The position numbers were made by a program, and so were the translations under genes. A stretch of 64,000 nucleotides of DNA, from assembly GCF_022440845.1 (NCBI RefSeq), contig NZ_JAKNTO010000001.1:2170001-2234000 (forward strand). Reading direction: 5' to 3'. The notes under the pieces are model-generated. The model had not been told where the DNA came from. It searched no databases and was given only the letters and a program-made list of their open reading frames with translations. Below, piece by piece: positions 8,729 to 17,609 of this stretch; position 1 is the stretch's first letter; each line of letters begins with the position of its first letter. The DNA is from Ruminococcus sp. OA3. GTDB taxonomy: Bacteria > Bacillota > Clostridia > Lachnospirales > Lachnospiraceae.

Positions 8729-9928
8729 GTGGAGGAAAAGAAAACATCGACGCTTGGCAATGGGCTGATCTGGTTCGGTGCTGCGGTGTCGATCGCTGAA
8801 ATATTGACGGGTACCTATATTGCACCGCTGGGCATGCAGAAGGGAACAGCAGCTATCCTGCTCGGACATGTGATCGGGTGTCTGTTGTTCTTCCTTGCCG
8901 GACTCATCGGAGGCCGGACGGGAAAAAGTGCGATGGAGACTGTGAAAATGTCGTTCGGGAACAGAGGGGCGCTGCTGTTTGCTGTACTGAATGTGCTGCA
9001 GCTGGTGGGATGGACTGCCATCATGATCATCAACGGAGCACTGGCGACGACTGTTATCACAGGCAAGCTGTGGGGAATCGACCAGGCATGGATATGGTGT
9101 CTGGCAATCGGCGCATTGATTATCCTGTGGATCGCCGTGGGCATTAAAAATATCAGTAAGCTGAACTATATTGCCATGGGAGCATTGTTTATACTGACTG
9201 TCATTTTAAGCACGGTCGTATTCAAAGGTACACCAGCAGTATCCACAGAGGAAAGCCTGAGTTTCGGTGCGGCTGTAGAACTGAGTGCGGCGATGCCGCT
9301 GTCCTGGCTGCCCCTTATATCGGATTATACGCGGGATGCAAAAAAACCACGGCAGGCTACCGTGGTCAGTACGCTTATTTATTTTGCGGGGAGCTGCTGG
9401 ATGTACGCCATAGGAATGGGAGCCGCTATTTTTACGGGGGAGACAGACATATCGAAGATTTTACTCCAGGCGGGGCTCGGAATTGCAGGTGTTGTCATTC
9501 TTGTGGTGTCAACGGTGACTACGACGTATCTCGATGCATTTTCTGCAGGTGTGAGCGCAGAGAGTATTTCGCGGAGACTAAAGGAAAAGCCGATGGCGAT
9601 CGGTGTGGCGGTGATCGGTATATTGCTCGCAGTCTTTACTCCGATTCAAAGCTTCGAGGGTTTTCTTTATTTGATCGGATCTGTCTTCGCGCCTATGATA
9701 GCAATCCAGATTGCAGATTTTTTTATCCTGAAACGTAAGCGTGATGATTGCAGTGCAGATTGGGTGAATCTGATCCTCTGGGGTACAGGCTTTCTGGGCT
9801 ACCGGATGTTTATGAAAATTGACACACCGGTCGGGCAGACGCTTCCTGTCATGCTGATCATCATCGTGTTAAGCGTTCTTGTGCGAAAGGTTGGTGTATT
9901 TCAGAAAAAGACTGACGGATGTGTTTAA
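8729..9928 (+). CDS. cytX: Putative hydroxymethylpyrimidine transporter CytX
   Basis: NCS1/cytosine-permease family carrier, 399 residues, about twelve helices. The N-terminal segment FGAAVSIAEILTGTYIAPLG resembles CytX, the TPP-riboswitch-linked HMP transporter. The start is GTG at 8729 behind AAGGGGG. It is the last gene of the thiamin operon, which fits import of the pyrimidine moiety for ThiD. Its 3' end overlaps the convergent PHP gene by 60 bp, so no terminator can lie between them. Confidence 0.9.
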   Translation: MEEKKTSTLGNGLIWFGAAVSIAEILTGTYIAPLGMQKGTAAILLGHVIGCLLFFLAGLIGGRTGKSAMETVKMSFGNRGALLFAVLNVLQLVGWTAIMIINGALATTVITGKLWGIDQAWIWCLAIGALIILWIAVGIKNISKLNYIAMGALFILTVILSTVVFKGTPAVSTEESLSFGAAVELSAAMPLSWLPLISDYTRDAKKPRQATVVSTLIYFAGSCWMYAIGMGAAIFTGETDISKILLQAGLGIAGVVILVVSTVTTTYLDAFSAGVSAESISRRLKEKPMAIGVAVIGILLAVFTPIQSFEGFLYLIGSVFAPMIAIQIADFFILKRKRDDCSADWVNLILWGTGFLGYRMFMKIDTPVGQTLPVMLIIIVLSVLVRKVGVFQKKTDGCV

Positions 9929-10609
9929 TACCAGATCTGCCGGAAAGCCGGTTTCTTCAATCAGCTGAAAAGCAGCTGCGTGATTGCCGATCTCAGTATC
10001 CGTATGGGCGTCACTGTTGACGATGACCGGCTGGCCGTATTTTTTGCAGAGCAGCAGCATCCCGCGGTCGATATCACGGGCGCCGCGGCGGGTGGTTCTT
10101 GAATCCAGGGAGTGATTGTTCAGCTCCAGAACCTTGCCGTGTTTTCTGGCACCCTCTACCAGCGCTTCCATGTGTACAGGAAAACGGCCGTCATCCGGAT
10201 GACCGATGATATTGATGTATGGATGCTCCATTACACGCAGGTAAGCGCGGGTGTTCTCGACAATATCACCACACGGATAGCATGGCGGGTGGATACTGGC
10301 GATGGCAACATCCATTTTAGCCAGTTCTTTTGGACCGAGGTCGATGTCGCCTCCCGGCAGGATATTCAACTCAACGCCGATTAAGTACCGGGTGATTTTG
10401 CCGAATTTTTCATGGTAATACTCCCGGTCGATCATATCGGAATTACTGAAATAATACGGATGGGTACTGCCGGGCATTGCCGGGGCGTGATCGGTGATCG
10501 CAAGCAGTTCGAGATTCTTTTCGGCAGCTGCCTGCATCATCTCTGTCATGGTGTTGTATGCGTGTCCGCTGACGATGGTGTGTGTGTGCGCGTCTAATAC
10601 GTCTTTCAT
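9869..10609 (-). CDS. PHP-domain phosphatase, YcdX/histidinol-phosphatase-like
   Basis: Metal-dependent hydrolase of the polymerase and histidinol phosphatase (PHP) superfamily, 246 residues. Metal ligands are visible in DAHTHT (residues 6-11), ITDHAPAMPG, GVELNI, IIGHPDDGRFP and NSDAHTDTEIG, the YcdX-type set. The substrate is unknown and a phosphoester is likely. The start at 10609 follows AGGAGGAG on the minus strand. Its last 20 codons overlap the convergent cytX coding end. It is transcribed alone. Confidence 0.9.
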   Translation of the reverse strand: MKDVLDAHTHTIVSGHAYNTMTEMMQAAAEKNLELLAITDHAPAMPGSTHPYYFSNSDMIDREYYHEKFGKITRYLIGVELNILPGGDIDLGPKELAKMDVAIASIHPPCYPCGDIVENTRAYLRVMEHPYINIIGHPDDGRFPVHMEALVEGARKHGKVLELNNHSLDSRTTRRGARDIDRGMLLLCKKYGQPVIVNSDAHTDTEIGNHAAAFQLIEETGFPADLVLNTSVSLFLKYTNLSHKNA

Positions 10610-10678
10610 GATTATTCTCCTCCTGTGATGTTGGGCATCTACACTTATTATAATGAAAATCAGATAAAATAAAAGCAG

Positions 10679-10707
10679 TTGAAAAAAAAGTCTGTATCAT
10701 ATATACT
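10679..10707 (+). promoter_or_regulatory. Promoter of the SEC-C gene
   Basis: -35 TTGAAA (10679-10684) and -10 TATACT (10702-10707) are spaced 17 bp apart, about 58 bp before the start codon. Confidence 0.65.
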
Positions 10708-10764
10708 ATATCTGTTAGCATCACGGGCGTGGTGGAAGTACGAAGTGAAAGAAGGGACGTATAA

Positions 10765-11265
10765 ATGAGTTTATTAGAACAGTGGAGAAAAATTGCGTAT
10801 GATCAGAACGCAGATAAGGGGAAACTTCAGAAATTCTGGGCAGAATATTTTCTGGTTGAAAAAGGAATCTATGAACAGCTGCTTGCAGATCCGGATGAGG
10901 TTGTGACCGGAACGGTAAAAGAGCTGGCCGAAAAATATGAGATCGATGTGATGACGATGGTCGGTTTTCTGGACGGCATCAATGACAGCCTGAAGGAAGC
11001 GAATCCAATCGAAGAGATGGATGAGGATACCACGGTCAATCTGGGATTTGATAAAGAGCTGCTGTATAAAAACATGGTTGATGCGAAAGCTGACTGGCTT
11101 TATGAGCTCCCGGCATGGAATGATATCTTTACACCGGAGCACATGAAAGAGCTGTATCTGGAACAGAAGAAATCCGGTACGATTGTAAAGGGACACAAAG
11201 TCGGAAGAAACGATCCATGTCCATGCGGAAGCGGTAAAAAATATAAAAAATGCTGCGGTAAGTAA
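10765..11265 (+). CDS. SEC-C metal-binding motif protein
   Basis: A 166-residue cytosolic protein. The last 20 residues form a SEC-C zinc knuckle ([16 protein letters not shown]) like the C-terminal tail of SecA. The first 140 residues are helical and acidic with no recognised enzyme motif. SEC-C tails bind zinc and, in SecA, SecB and ribosomes; the role here is unknown. It is preceded by its own promoter and followed by a stem-loop, so it is probably monocistronic. Confidence 0.88.
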   Translation: MSLLEQWRKIAYDQNADKGKLQKFWAEYFLVEKGIYEQLLADPDEVVTGTVKELAEKYEIDVMTMVGFLDGINDSLKEANPIEEMDEDTTVNLGFDKELLYKNMVDAKADWLYELPAWNDIFTPEHMKELYLEQKKSGTIVKGHKVGRNDPCPCGSGKKYKKCCGK

Positions 11266-11266
11266 A

Positions 11267-11305
11267 CGGACATGTCTGCTTGCACAGATGCACAGACGCT
11301 GTCCG
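11267..11305 (+). terminator. Stem-loop after the SEC-C gene
   Basis: CGGACA...TCTG pairs with CAGA...TGTCCG immediately after the stop codon. No T-tract follows, so it may be a weak terminator or an RNA-stabilising hairpin. Confidence 0.4.
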
Positions 11306-11342
11306 GAACTTTCATAGTAAATATAAAAAAATCATAAAAGCC

Positions 11343-11372
11343 TTGACGAATGTGTCAGGGTTTTTATATAGT
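11343..11372 (+). promoter_or_regulatory. Promoter of the GntR-ABC operon
   Basis: -35 TTGACG (11343-11348) and -10 TATAGT (11367-11372) are spaced 18 bp apart. An inverted-repeat operator starts 3 bp past the -10. Confidence 0.65.
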
Positions 11373-11375
11373 ATA

Positions 11376-11400
11376 AGTGTATTAATACCATTAGTACACT
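11376..11400 (+). promoter_or_regulatory. Operator palindrome for the GntR/YtrA regulator
   Basis: AGTGTA at 11376 and TACACT at 11395 enclose a 13-bp spacer. Inner bases also pair (TAAT/ATTA), giving 10 of 12 symmetric positions. GntR/YtrA proteins typically bind such sites over the transcription start, so autorepression is likely. Confidence 0.7.
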
Positions 11401-11429
11401 TGATACACAAGTGGTGGAAGGAGGCATTC

Positions 11430-11801
11430 ATGATTGTGTTGGATTATCAGGACCGCAGGCCGCTTTACGAACAGATTACCGAGAAACTGCAGATGTTAAT
11501 CATTAAAGGGGTTTTAAAAGAAAACGAACAGATGCCGTCTGTCAGAAATCTGGCCATGGAATTGTCAATCAATCCAAACACTATCCAGAGGGCATACGGG
11601 CTTCTTGAGCAGCAGGGATATATCTATCCCATTAAAGGACGGGGGAACTTTGTTTCTTCCAGAACGAGTTTTATTACCGAGAGAAGACGCTGCTTCTTTG
11701 ATGACCTGGATATGCTGCTTGCGCAGGGATATGATTTGGGAATTGAAAAGACAGACATGTATTCTCATGTAGATACAATCTATAAGGAGGGGAGCCGATG
11801 A
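11430..11801 (+). CDS. GntR-family transcriptional regulator, YtrA subfamily
   Basis: A 123-residue repressor with an N-terminal winged helix (PLYEQITEKLQ, MPSVRNLAMELSINPNTIQRAYGLLEQQGYI) and the short C-terminal helical tail that defines the YtrA group. The start at 11430 follows GGAAGGAGG. It overlaps the next ABC ATPase gene by 4 bp (ATGA). YtrA regulators control the ABC transporter encoded in their own operon, often responding to cell-wall antibiotics. The palindrome at 11376-11400 is the probable binding site. Confidence 0.92.
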   Translation: MIVLDYQDRRPLYEQITEKLQMLIIKGVLKENEQMPSVRNLAMELSINPNTIQRAYGLLEQQGYIYPIKGRGNFVSSRTSFITERRRCFFDDLDMLLAQGYDLGIEKTDMYSHVDTIYKEGSR

Positions 11802-12700
11802 TTGAAATAAAGAATATCCGCAAGCAGTTCGGCGATGTACAGGCGATTCATGATATGAGCGCAGATATTCGCGAGGGGGCAGTTTTTGGACTGGTCGGAA
11901 CGAACGGAGCCGGGAAAAGTACATTTCTGAGAATTGTCAGCGGTATTTTGAAACCAGATACCGGAGAAGTGCTGATCGATGGAACGCCTGTATATGAGAA
12001 CAGGGTTGCTAAGGAAAAACTGTTTTTCATTTCTGATGACCAGTATTATTTTCCGAATGCTTCTGCGAAAGATATGATGGAATATTATGCGATGATCTAT
12101 CAGGACTTTGACAAAAGAAAGTTCAAAGAGTATCTTGAAAAATTCGGGCTGGATATGGAAAGAAAGATTAATACATTTTCGAAAGGAATGAAACGGCAGG
12201 TATCAGTATTGCTCGGAATATGTGCCAATACGAAGTATCTGCTGTGTGATGAGACCTTTGACGGACTTGATCCGGTAATGCGCCAGGCAGTAAAGAGCAT
12301 GTTTGTGTCAGAGATCATGGGCAGGGATTTTACACCGGTGATAGCGTCCCACAACCTTCGGGAGCTGGAAGATATCTGTGATCATGTCGGACTTCTTCAT
12401 CAGGGAGGAATCCTGTTTTCAAGAGACCTGGAAGAGATGAAATGCATGATTCATAAAGTTCAGTGTGTCATCCCGGTCACGGCTGACGAGGAGCAGCTGC
12501 TCAAGGAGCTGGATGTGCTGCAGTGTATAAGGAGCGGTTCTCTGCTGACGATTACTGCAAGAGGGTCAAAATGTGAGATTCTGGAACGGGTGGAACGCAA
12601 AAATCCACTGTTCTGCGAAATACTTCCTCTGACCCTGGAAGAGATCTTTATCAGTGAAACGGAGGTGGCAGGATATGACATCAAAAATCTCATTTTTTAA
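11798..12700 (+). CDS. ABC transporter ATP-binding protein, YtrB/BcrA type
   Basis: A 300-residue ATPase. Walker A is GTNGAGKST near residue 35. The usual LSGGQ signature is replaced by FSKGMKRQ. Walker B is LLCDETFDGLDP, with the switch His in IASHNLRELE. The C-terminal extension of about 80 residues is typical of BcrA-like exporters. It overlaps the permease gene by 26 bp. Together with the YtrA regulator it probably forms a stress- or antibiotic-responsive exporter. The start follows AAGGAGG. Confidence 0.92.
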   Translation: MIEIKNIRKQFGDVQAIHDMSADIREGAVFGLVGTNGAGKSTFLRIVSGILKPDTGEVLIDGTPVYENRVAKEKLFFISDDQYYFPNASAKDMMEYYAMIYQDFDKRKFKEYLEKFGLDMERKINTFSKGMKRQVSVLLGICANTKYLLCDETFDGLDPVMRQAVKSMFVSEIMGRDFTPVIASHNLRELEDICDHVGLLHQGGILFSRDLEEMKCMIHKVQCVIPVTADEEQLLKELDVLQCIRSGSLLTITARGSKCEILERVERKNPLFCEILPLTLEEIFISETEVAGYDIKNLIF

Positions 12701-14828
12701 AATGGTTCGAAGTGATATGAAGCGAAGGATATGGGTCATGGCACTTTTGTTCCTGGGCTTCTTTATCGTGCTGCCTCTCGGCTGCATGCTGAAAGTTGGT
12801 AATTACCAGAGGATGCTCGCAGACGGCGGGATCAAGGCGGCGGATCTGTTTGAGATGACGGCGCGTTACGTCAGTGCGGATAACTATCTGGTTGCGGCAG
12901 GGATTGTAGTGAGTGCGGTACTGGCTGCATTTACTGGTTTTTCCTACCTGCAGTCAAAGAATAAACTGGATCTGTTTCACAGTATTCCTGTGAAGCGTGA
13001 GACGATGTTTGGGATGCAGTATGTCAGCGGGCTTTTCATTTTTTTGATTCCTTACGGTGTCAATATCCTGCTGATGCTGATCGTGTGTATCACACGTACT
13101 GTCTGCACGGCTGCAGTGATGAACAGTTTCATTGTGGGTATTTTCATTCAGCTGTTCTATTTTCTGCTGTTTTACCATGTGGTGATCATTGCTATTCTGA
13201 TGACGGGGAGAATCCTGGTCAGTGTGTTCGGGACCATTGTGTTTTTCGGTTATGCTCCTGTGCTGCAGGCAGTCGTATGCGGGTATTATCAGACGTATTT
13301 TGATACGTTTTATATGTCCGGTAACAGTCTGTTCCATAAGATACTGGGGTATTTATCACCGGCCACCATGTACATCAACCATATGACAGTTTTTTACGAA
13401 AAGGAACAGAACAGTATCTCTGTTTTGCTGGAAAACTGGTTCATGCTGGCTGCAGTCATTGGGATTGCTGCGATATTGCTGGTTGTCGCGCTTTGGCTGT
13501 ATAAGAAGCGTCCGTCGGAAGCAGCACTGCACTCCATGGTGTTTCCGAAATCAAAACCGGTGATCAAAGTTCTGCTGCTGACAGTTCTTTCTGCGGCATG
13601 CGGCCTGTTTTTTGCTGGCATGGCAATGGAGGCAGTGGATTTCTGGGCTGTATTCGGGATTGTATTCGGAGCAGTTATTCTGCACTGCATTGTAGAAGTG
13701 ATCTACTCCTATGAATTTAAAAAGGTGCTGTCTCAGAAGATTACATTTTTCATCTCGCTTGGCGTAGTTCTGTTGTTTGCAGCTGTATTCCGTTTTGATA
13801 TTTTTGGCTATGATACGCGGATACCACAGGAGAATAAAGTTGAGGCAATGGCTGTGTCTGTAAGCGGACTGGATGATTATATTAACTATTCTGTTCAGAC
13901 AGATGAAGAACAGCTGTACTCCTATTCGATGGATGAGTATCGCTTTAAATACGGAAAGATGGAAGACATCAAGGCCGCTTATGCGCTTGTCAGACAGGGT
14001 GTTGAGAATGAAAAAGTGCAGGGCTACAAGGATTCAAAAGGCGAAAACTGGACTCTGGTGAGTGTGAAGTTCTATCTGAAGGGAGGCGGTGTTAAGTACC
14101 GCAGTTATCACATGAGGGATGAAGATCTGGAATCAATAATCCCATCCCTGTATAATACGCCTGGATTTAAAGGTGGAGAATATCCGCTTCTGAACATGAA
14201 TATACAGAATCCTGAGATCAAACAGGTAGAACTGAGTGATGCCTATCATGCAAATGAGATTATGAGTATCACGAAAGAGGATGCGCAGAAGCTTCTTGCT
14301 GTGTACCAGGATGAGTTGAGGGAGGCATCTGATGAAGATTTAAAACCGGAAGCGGTCATCGGGGTTTTGGATTTTTATAAAGATTCCTATGAGGAGCTTG
14401 CGACAGCATGCAGTGTATATGAGAGCTTTGAAGAGACACGCAGTCTGCTGAGTGAATTGGGATACGATATGCAGGGTAAACCGGAAGTGTCGGAAGTGGA
14501 CCAGATCACCATCTATAATTATACAGAAGATTACTCAATGGATACGGCTGACTATTCGTCCATCGCGATGGTAAATGAGGACGGGTCGGTGACGTTCACT
14601 GAGACGAATGATATTCAGGAGATTCTGGATAATTCTATTATAAACAGAAACAGCAGCCTTTACGAGGAAATGGGTTACAATATCAGTATGGTTATGGAAC
14701 GGACTGATGAGAGCGGAAATAAAATGATGTCGTACTATTCGTTCAAGAGAGGCATGGTTCCTGACTGTGTGACGGAGGCGTTCGACAGAGTGGCGGAGGA
14801 AGTAGAAAAATTGGCCGGCAAAGGTTGA
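12675..14828 (+). CDS. ABC transporter permease with large extracellular domain
   Basis: A 717-residue membrane protein. A first helix near residues 15-37 is followed by a group of about six to seven more helices up to residue 380 (for example IWVMALLFLGFFIVLPLGC and ITFFISLGVVLLFAAV). A soluble region of about 330 residues then runs to the C-terminus. The ATPase is encoded immediately upstream. The start at 12675 follows GGAGG at 12661-12665; a GTG at 12654 would overlap that site. The promoter of thrS overlaps its last codons. Confidence 0.85.
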   Translation: MTSKISFFKMVRSDMKRRIWVMALLFLGFFIVLPLGCMLKVGNYQRMLADGGIKAADLFEMTARYVSADNYLVAAGIVVSAVLAAFTGFSYLQSKNKLDLFHSIPVKRETMFGMQYVSGLFIFLIPYGVNILLMLIVCITRTVCTAAVMNSFIVGIFIQLFYFLLFYHVVIIAILMTGRILVSVFGTIVFFGYAPVLQAVVCGYYQTYFDTFYMSGNSLFHKILGYLSPATMYINHMTVFYEKEQNSISVLLENWFMLAAVIGIAAILLVVALWLYKKRPSEAALHSMVFPKSKPVIKVLLLTVLSAACGLFFAGMAMEAVDFWAVFGIVFGAVILHCIVEVIYSYEFKKVLSQKITFFISLGVVLLFAAVFRFDIFGYDTRIPQENKVEAMAVSVSGLDDYINYSVQTDEEQLYSYSMDEYRFKYGKMEDIKAAYALVRQGVENEKVQGYKDSKGENWTLVSVKFYLKGGGVKYRSYHMRDEDLESIIPSLYNTPGFKGGEYPLLNMNIQNPEIKQVELSDAYHANEIMSITKEDAQKLLAVYQDELREASDEDLKPEAVIGVLDFYKDSYEELATACSVYESFEETRSLLSELGYDMQGKPEVSEVDQITIYNYTEDYSMDTADYSSIAMVNEDGSVTFTETNDIQEILDNSIINRNSSLYEEMGYNISMVMERTDESGNKMMSYYSFKRGMVPDCVTEAFDRVAEEVEKLAGKG

Positions 14829-14852
14829 CAAAAAGATGCAGGATGCTATAAT
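14825..14852 (+). promoter_or_regulatory. Promoter of the thrS T-box transcript
   Basis: -35 TTGACA (14825-14830) and -10 TATAAT (14847-14852) are both perfect, spaced 16 bp. The -35 lies on the stop codon of the upstream permease gene. Confidence 0.85.
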
Positions 14853-14861
14853 GACATTACT

Positions 14862-15058
14862 ATTATGTCATCACAGTGAAGAGAAGAGTAAAATGTGGCA
14901 ACCATTCAGAGAAAGATGCAAAATGCTGGAAGCATCTCATGGGGAAACATTTGAAAACTGACTCTGAGTGACCCTGATCCGGTCCGGTGATTCCGTTATC
15001 ATCAGCTGAGTGGTACTGGCAGTGACGTCAGTACAATCAGGGTGGAACCGCGCGTAAG
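14862..15058 (+). ncRNA. T-box leader upstream of thrS
   Basis: The conserved T-box sequence AGGGTGGAACCGCG is at 15039-15052. Stem I elements are visible: AGAGTA on the 5' side, a distal AGAGA loop, GCTGGAAGC, and a 3' side ending GAAAACTG-ACTCT. The ACT triplet at 14957-14959 sits where the specifier codon is expected and encodes Thr, matching thrS downstream. Uncharged tRNA-Thr should stabilise the antiterminator. Confidence 0.92.
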
Positions 15059-15096
15059 TCGTCCCTGTCTGTGAGAGCAGACCGGGGCGATTTTTT
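15059..15096 (+). terminator. T-box terminator
   Basis: Stem TCGTCCCTGTCTG pairs with CAGACCGGGGCGA (with a G-U pair and a mismatch) and is followed by TTTTTT. It is the mutually exclusive partner of the T-box antiterminator. Confidence 0.85.
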
Positions 15097-15187
15097 AGCT
15101 GTGATATGTGTCACAGCGTATTGCGGCAGGCAGGTATGAATTACTGTCAGGTTGGAAAAAAAGTCAATTGGAATGAGGAGAATTATA

Positions 15188-17140
15188 ATGCAGATTACAT
15201 TGAAAGATGGAACAGTGAAGGAATATGGGCAGGCGATGTCAGTTTATGACATAGCTCTTGATATCAGTGAAGGACTGGCGCGTGTTGCGACGGCTGGCTT
15301 GGTGAATGGTGAGGTTGTGGACCTGAGGACGGTTGTGGATTCAGATTGTACTCTCAGCATTCTGACGGCTAATGAGCCGGAAGGTCTGGCGGCGCTTCGT
15401 CATACGACTTCCCATGTCCTGGCTGAAGCGGTGAAGCGCCTGTATCCGGAAGCAAAACTGGCGATCGGACCGTCGATTGACACCGGATTTTACTACGATT
15501 TTGACAGTCAGTCTTTTACAAGAGAGGATCTGGATGCGATCGAAAAAGAAATGAAGAAGATCATCAAAGAAGGTGCGAAGCTGGAGCGCTATACAATGCC
15601 GAGAGCGGAAGCGATCGCTTTTATGCGGGAGAAAGATGAACCGTATAAGGTTGAACTGATAGAAGACCTGCCGGAGGATGCAGTGATTTCTTTCTATTCG
15701 CAGGGAGACTTTGTTGACCTCTGTGCCGGACCGCATCTGATGAGCACCAGATCAATAAAGGCATTTAAACTGATCTCCTCCTCAGGCGCGTACTGGAGAG
15801 GCAGTGAAAAAAATAAGATGCTGACCCGTATCTATGGAACGGCATTTGCAAAAAAAGAGGAGCTGAAAGAGTATCTGCATCAGCTGGAGGAGGCCAAAAA
15901 AAGAGACCACAACAAGCTGGGGCGCGAGATGGAGATCTTTACGACTGTTGATGTAGTTGGACAGGGTCTGCCGCTGATCATGCCCAATGGTGTGACGATC
16001 ATTCAGACGCTGCAGCGCTGGATCGAGGACGAGGAAGAAAAGCGTGGTTATATCAGGACGAAAACTCCTCTGATGGCAAAGAAAGACCTGTATGTAATAT
16101 CAGATCACTGGAATCATTATAAAGAAGGTATGTTCGTACTGGGGGATGAAGAAAAAGACGAGGAAGTCTATGCACTCCGTCCGATGACGTGTCCGTTCCA
16201 GTACTATGTATACAAGGCAAAACAGCACAGCTACCGTGAACTGCCGCTGCGATATGGTGAGACGTCCACGCTCTTCAGAAATGAGGATTCCGGTGAGATG
16301 CACGGACTGACGCGTGTCCGTCAGTTTACGATCTCGGAGGGGCATCTGATCATTCGCCCTGATCAGGTTGAGGAGGAGTTTAAAGGCTGTGTGGATCTGG
16401 CTAAATACTGCATGACAACCCTGGGACTTCAGGACGATGTGACTTACCGCCTCTCACTCTGGGATCCCAGGAATCAGGAAAAATACCTGGGAACAGAAGA
16501 GATGTGGAATGAAGTGCAGGATACGATGCGCCAGATCCTGGGTCATATCGGCATTGATTTCACAGAGGCGGAAGGGGAAGCGGCGTTCTATGGACCCAAG
16601 CTGGATATTCAGGCGAAAAATGTATACGGCAAGGAAGATACCATGATCACGATTCAGCTGGATATGTTCCTGGCAGAACGTTTTGACATGAGTTTTGTGG
16701 ACAAAGACGGAGAGAAGAAGCGTCCGTATATTATCCACCGCACGGCGATGGGATGCTATGAGAGAACACTGGCATGGCTGATTGAAAAATATGCCGGTCT
16801 GTTCCCGACGTGGTTATGTCCGGAACAGGTGCGTGTACTTCCGATTTCTGAAAAATATCAGGATTATGCGGTAAAAGTGGAGGCACAGCTGAAAGAAAAC
16901 GGTATACGCTGCTCTCTGGATAACCGGAGTGAAAAAATCGGTTATAAGATCAGGGAAGCGAGACTGCAGAAAGTTCCGTATATGCTGGTCGCAGGCGCCC
17001 AGGAAGAGGAAGAGGGGGTGGTTTCTGTCAGAAGCCGTTATCTCGGAGACGAGGGGCAGAAAACACTGGATACTTTTATTGATGACATCTGCCGCGAAAT
17101 CCGAACAAAAGAAATTCGTAAAATTGAAGTTGAAAATTAA
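15188..17140 (+). CDS. thrS: Threonyl-tRNA synthetase
   Basis: Charges tRNA-Thr; 650 residues, usual length. An N-terminal TGS domain covers residues 1-60. The editing domain carries the HTTSHVLAEAV zinc-like motif and TGFYYDF. The class II core has motif 2 FRNEDSGEMHGLTRVRQF and motif 3 HRTAMGCYER. A C-terminal anticodon-binding domain begins near VRVLPISEKY. The start at 15188 follows GAGGAG; the frame extends to 15152 but without a ribosome site. Control is by the T-box leader. Confidence 0.97.
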   Translation: MQITLKDGTVKEYGQAMSVYDIALDISEGLARVATAGLVNGEVVDLRTVVDSDCTLSILTANEPEGLAALRHTTSHVLAEAVKRLYPEAKLAIGPSIDTGFYYDFDSQSFTREDLDAIEKEMKKIIKEGAKLERYTMPRAEAIAFMREKDEPYKVELIEDLPEDAVISFYSQGDFVDLCAGPHLMSTRSIKAFKLISSSGAYWRGSEKNKMLTRIYGTAFAKKEELKEYLHQLEEAKKRDHNKLGREMEIFTTVDVVGQGLPLIMPNGVTIIQTLQRWIEDEEEKRGYIRTKTPLMAKKDLYVISDHWNHYKEGMFVLGDEEKDEEVYALRPMTCPFQYYVYKAKQHSYRELPLRYGETSTLFRNEDSGEMHGLTRVRQFTISEGHLIIRPDQVEEEFKGCVDLAKYCMTTLGLQDDVTYRLSLWDPRNQEKYLGTEEMWNEVQDTMRQILGHIGIDFTEAEGEAAFYGPKLDIQAKNVYGKEDTMITIQLDMFLAERFDMSFVDKDGEKKRPYIIHRTAMGCYERTLAWLIEKYAGLFPTWLCPEQVRVLPISEKYQDYAVKVEAQLKENGIRCSLDNRSEKIGYKIREARLQKVPYMLVAGAQEEEEGVVSVRSRYLGDEGQKTLDTFIDDICREIRTKEIRKIEVEN

Positions 17141-17182
17141 AAAAACATGGCATTTTAATATGTATAAAAAGCACGGAAGCGC

Positions 17183-17217
17183 ACATACTATCCCAAAATG
17201 AAAAGGAGGTAGTATGT
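17183..17217 (+). promoter_or_regulatory. Hairpin sequestering the DUF1540 ribosome binding site
   Basis: ACATACTATC (17183-17192) pairs over 10 bp with GGTAGTATGT (17208-17217), which directly abuts the ATG. The AAGGAGG ribosome site (17203-17209) lies at the stem edge and loop, so translation could be gated by melting of this stem. Confidence 0.55.
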
Positions 17218-17541
17218 ATGCCAGTATTAAGTTGTGCAGCAACAACATGCATTTACAACAAAGACGAACTCTGCTCAAAAGGAGAGATCAAAGTCGCAGG
17301 TGACGATGCACGTCATCCGGACGATACCTGCTGTGCAAGTTTCGTGGAGCGCAGTGATTCCATGAGCAACAGCGCTGACGGCGGCTGCGGATGTACAACC
17401 ATCGATATCTGCTGTGAGGCATGTAAATGTACATTTAATGACCATGAAAAATGTACAGCAAGAGAAATCGGAATCGAAGGTTCCAATGCCTGTTCATGTG
17501 AAGAGACAGAATGCGGAAGCTTTCGCTGTGAAAATTGCTGA
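17218..17541 (+). CDS. Cys-rich DUF1540 protein
   Basis: A 107-residue protein with two DUF1540-type Cys motifs, one near each end (CAATTCIYNKDELCSKGEI and CEACKCTFNDHEKCTAREI). It has 17 Cys in total, suggesting metal or Fe-S binding or disulphide cross-linking. DUF1540 proteins are common and uncharacterised in Clostridia. The start follows AAGGAGG, within a hairpin that may regulate translation. A strong terminator follows, so the gene is a single unit or co-transcribed with thrS. Confidence 0.9.
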   Translation: MPVLSCAATTCIYNKDELCSKGEIKVAGDDARHPDDTCCASFVERSDSMSNSADGGCGCTTIDICCEACKCTFNDHEKCTAREIGIEGSNACSCEETECGSFRCENC

Positions 17542-17565
17542 TAACAGAAGTATTGTTTAAATGAT

Positions 17566-17609
17566 AAAAAATCCCGTCTATGACACACGTATCATAGACG
17601 GGATTTTTT
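17566..17609 (+). terminator. Strong Rho-independent terminator
   Basis: AAAAAATCCCGTCTATGA pairs perfectly with TCATAGACGGGATTTTTT across an 8-nt loop. The A- and T-flanks make it work on both strands. Confidence 0.93.
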
